Made by a program: the position numbers and the translations under genes. A stretch of 6,185 nt of DNA from Solirubrobacteraceae bacterium (GTDB lineage Bacteria; Actinomycetota; Thermoleophilia; Solirubrobacterales; Solirubrobacteraceae): positions 1-6,185 of the forward strand of contig JAICUS010000374.1 in the NCBI GenBank assembly GCA_025935735.1. The letters are read 5' to 3'. Below the pieces are notes generated by a model that saw only the letters and a program-made list of their open reading frames with translations, was not told the DNA's origin and did no database searches. Below are positions 5,324-6,185 of this stretch, in pieces (within the stretch, counting starts at the first letter, position 1; each line of letters starts with the position of its first letter).

Positions 5324-5372
5324 CTCACACGCCCTCACACGGGCTGTGAGCGATCTGCGCGGGCGCTGTGAG
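5324..5372. repeat. Four helically phased copies of CTCACA/TGTGAG upstream of the exporter ATPase
   Basis: CTCACA is at 5324-5329 and 5334-5339, and its reverse complement TGTGAG is at 5345-5350 and 5367-5372. Copy starts are 10, 11 and 22 bp apart, i.e. one, one and two helical turns. The middle pair forms a perfect 6-bp inverted repeat around CGGGC. The last copy ends 22 bp before the ATG at 5395. This looks like a multi-site operator for a repressor of the exporter, as DrrAB-type pumps are often controlled by TetR, PadR or MarR proteins. The orientation (TCACA before TGTGA) is opposite to a CRP site. Confidence 0.5.
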
Positions 5373-5382
5373 CGGGGGCGCC

Positions 5383-5388
5383 GATGCT
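5383..5388 (+). promoter_or_regulatory. Weak candidate -10 box of the exporter ATPase gene
   Basis: GATGCT ends 6 bases before the ATG at 5395, matching the leaderless spacing of the other genes, but it lacks the first T of TAnnnT and has no recognisable -35. It is listed because no Shine-Dalgarno and no better promoter were found close to the start. Confidence 0.2.
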
Positions 5389-5394
5389 GCCGGC

Positions 5395-6185
5395 ATGGAA
5401 TATGCGATCGAAGCCGAAGGGCTCCGCAAGCGGTTCGGAGCCACCCAGGCGCTCGACGGCGTCGACCTCGCCGCCCGCCGCGGCAGCGTGCTCGGCGTCC
5501 TCGGGCCCAACGGCGCCGGCAAGACCACCGCCGTGCGCATCCTCGCCACGCTCATCCAGGCCGACGCCGGCAGCGCCCGCGTGGCCGGCCACGATGTGGC
5601 CCGCGAGCCCGCCCGGGTGCGCGAGCAGATCGGGCTGACCGGGCAGTACGCGTCGGTGGACGAGCTGCTGACCGGCGAGCAGAACCTCGTGATGATCGGC
5701 CAGCTGCTCGACCTCAGCGGCAAGCAGGCCCGCGCCCGGGCCCGCGAGCTGCTCGCCTGGTTCGACCTGGCCGAGGCCGCCGACCGGCCCGCCAAGACGT
5801 ACTCGGGCGGCATGCGCCGCCGGCTCGACCTGGCGGCGAGCCTCGTCGGGCGGCCGTCGGTGATCTACCTCGACGAGCCGACCACCGGCCTGGACCCATC
5901 CAAGCGCGAGGACATGTGGGGCGTCGTGCGCCGGCTCGTGCACGACGGCTCGACCGTCCTGCTGACCACGCAGTACCTCGACGAGGCCGACGCGCTGGCC
6001 GACGAGATCACCGTCATCGACCACGGCCGGGTGATCGCCCACGACACGCCGGACGGGCTCAAGCGCGTCGTCGGCGGGCAGCGGCTGACCGTCCGCCCGC
6101 TCGACCCGGCGCGGCTGCCCGAGGTGGCGGCGATCGTCGGCGGCCCGGTGGACGGCCCCGCGGTGAGCGTGCCCGTGGACGACGA
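5395..6185 (+). CDS. DrrA-like ABC exporter ATP-binding protein, 3'-truncated
   Basis: The first 263 residues of a daunorubicin-resistance-type (DrrA family, ABC-2 exporter) ATPase. The gene runs off the right edge; the family is usually about 310-340 aa. Motifs in order are Walker A GPNGAGKTT (37-45), Q-loop GLTGQYASVDELLTGEQNL (Gln84), signature YSGGM (136-140), Walker B VIYLDEP (156-162), D-loop GLDP (165-168), and a switch position TTQYLDEADAL with Gln193 instead of the usual His, a change often seen in DrrA-type proteins. The start of the DrrA C-terminal region is visible after residue 225. It should sit on the inner face of the membrane and power efflux of a hydrophobic compound with an ABC-2 permease (DrrB type), expected immediately downstream. 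The ATG at 5395 is chosen because the N-terminus (MEYAIEAEGLRKRFG) matches the family start. The cargo is unknown. Phased repeats upstream suggest regulated expression. Confidence 0.93.
   Translation, partial: MEYAIEAEGLRKRFGATQALDGVDLAARRGSVLGVLGPNGAGKTTAVRILATLIQADAGSARVAGHDVAREPARVREQIGLTGQYASVDELLTGEQNLVMIGQLLDLSGKQARARARELLAWFDLAEAADRPAKTYSGGMRRRLDLAASLVGRPSVIYLDEPTTGLDPSKREDMWGVVRRLVHDGSTVLLTTQYLDEADALADEITVIDHGRVIAHDTPDGLKRVVGGQRLTVRPLDPARLPEVAAIVGGPVDGPAVSVPVDD

Larger units (their letters stand above)
5008..5394. other. Divergent intergenic region (387 bp) with several palindromes, no gene seen
   Basis: This stretch separates the minus-strand GH31 operon from the plus-strand exporter ATPase, so it must hold promoters for both. 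I see no credible protein gene: open frames here lack family features and are by-products of GC content. It contains a -10 box for GH31 (5017-5022), a locally AT-richer segment bounded by a 9-bp inverted repeat (5138-5181), GGTCGG/CCGACC (5216-5221/5278-5283) partly nesting GTTCTC/GAGAAC (5221-5226/5240-5245), and phased TGTGAG repeats next to the ATPase start. No tRNA-like T-arm was found on either strand. Confidence 0.7.

Noticed and set aside
1622..5338. A 1238-codon minus-strand open frame spanning nearly the whole operon
   Set aside because: Only its last 361 codons (from the GTG at 2707) match a protein family. The rest is a frame-shifted, Arg/Pro/Ala-rich reading of the GH31 gene and the intergenic region, as expected in very GC-rich DNA.
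5324..5350. CRP/cAMP-type site from TCACA and TGTGA
   Set aside because: The half-sites are in the opposite order (TCACA first) and the spacing does not match TGTGA-N6-TCACA.
5325..6062. Minus-strand frames opposite the exporter ATPase
   Set aside because: The plus strand encodes an unambiguous ABC ATPase with all motifs; the antisense frames show none.
1..6185. CRISPR array, insertion sequence, integrase or phage genes
   Set aside because: No regularly spaced repeats, transposase or recombinase frames, terminal inverted repeats or target duplications are visible.

Overview
The window is GC-rich with strong G/C preference at third codon positions. It has abundant GTG/TTG starts, almost no Shine-Dalgarno signals, and TAnnnT -10 boxes placed 6-9 bases before start codons. 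Together with a DrrA-type exporter ATPase and an EHN-type epoxide hydrolase, this suggests an actinobacterium, possibly a deep-branching one (Thermoleophilia/Solirubrobacterales-like). The lineage is an inference from style and gene content, not from a marker gene.

Layout. The 3' end of a metallo-beta-lactamase-fold hydrolase runs in from the left edge (to 557). After a 106-bp gap come two small plus-strand genes: a 79-aa protein (664-903) and a 60-aa charged protein (936-1118), neither of which I recognise. The promoter of the first is covered by a large near-perfect palindrome (625-658) with a GAAC-N4-GTTC core, the form of the LexA/SOS box of Gram-positives and actinobacteria. Next is greA (1177-1644), which starts at TTG. 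Converging on greA, and overlapping its 3' end by 23 bp, is a two-gene minus-strand operon: a GH31 alpha-glycosidase (5007-2704) followed by an epoxide hydrolase (2707-1622), joined by a 4-base GTGA stop/start overlap. A 387-bp divergent intergenic region (5008-5394) with several inverted and phased repeats separates this operon from a DrrA-like ABC exporter ATPase (5395 to the right edge, incomplete).

How they work together. The GH31 enzyme and the epoxide hydrolase are very probably co-transcribed and translationally coupled. Neither has a visible signal peptide, so both should act in the cytoplasm on imported or internal substrates. The DrrA-like ATPase would energise efflux with a membrane partner (DrrB type) expected just beyond the right edge. 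GreA is a housekeeping transcription factor with no obvious link to its neighbours. The most interesting item is the orphan 79-aa gene behind an apparent SOS operator, followed by a second small gene with its own promoter.
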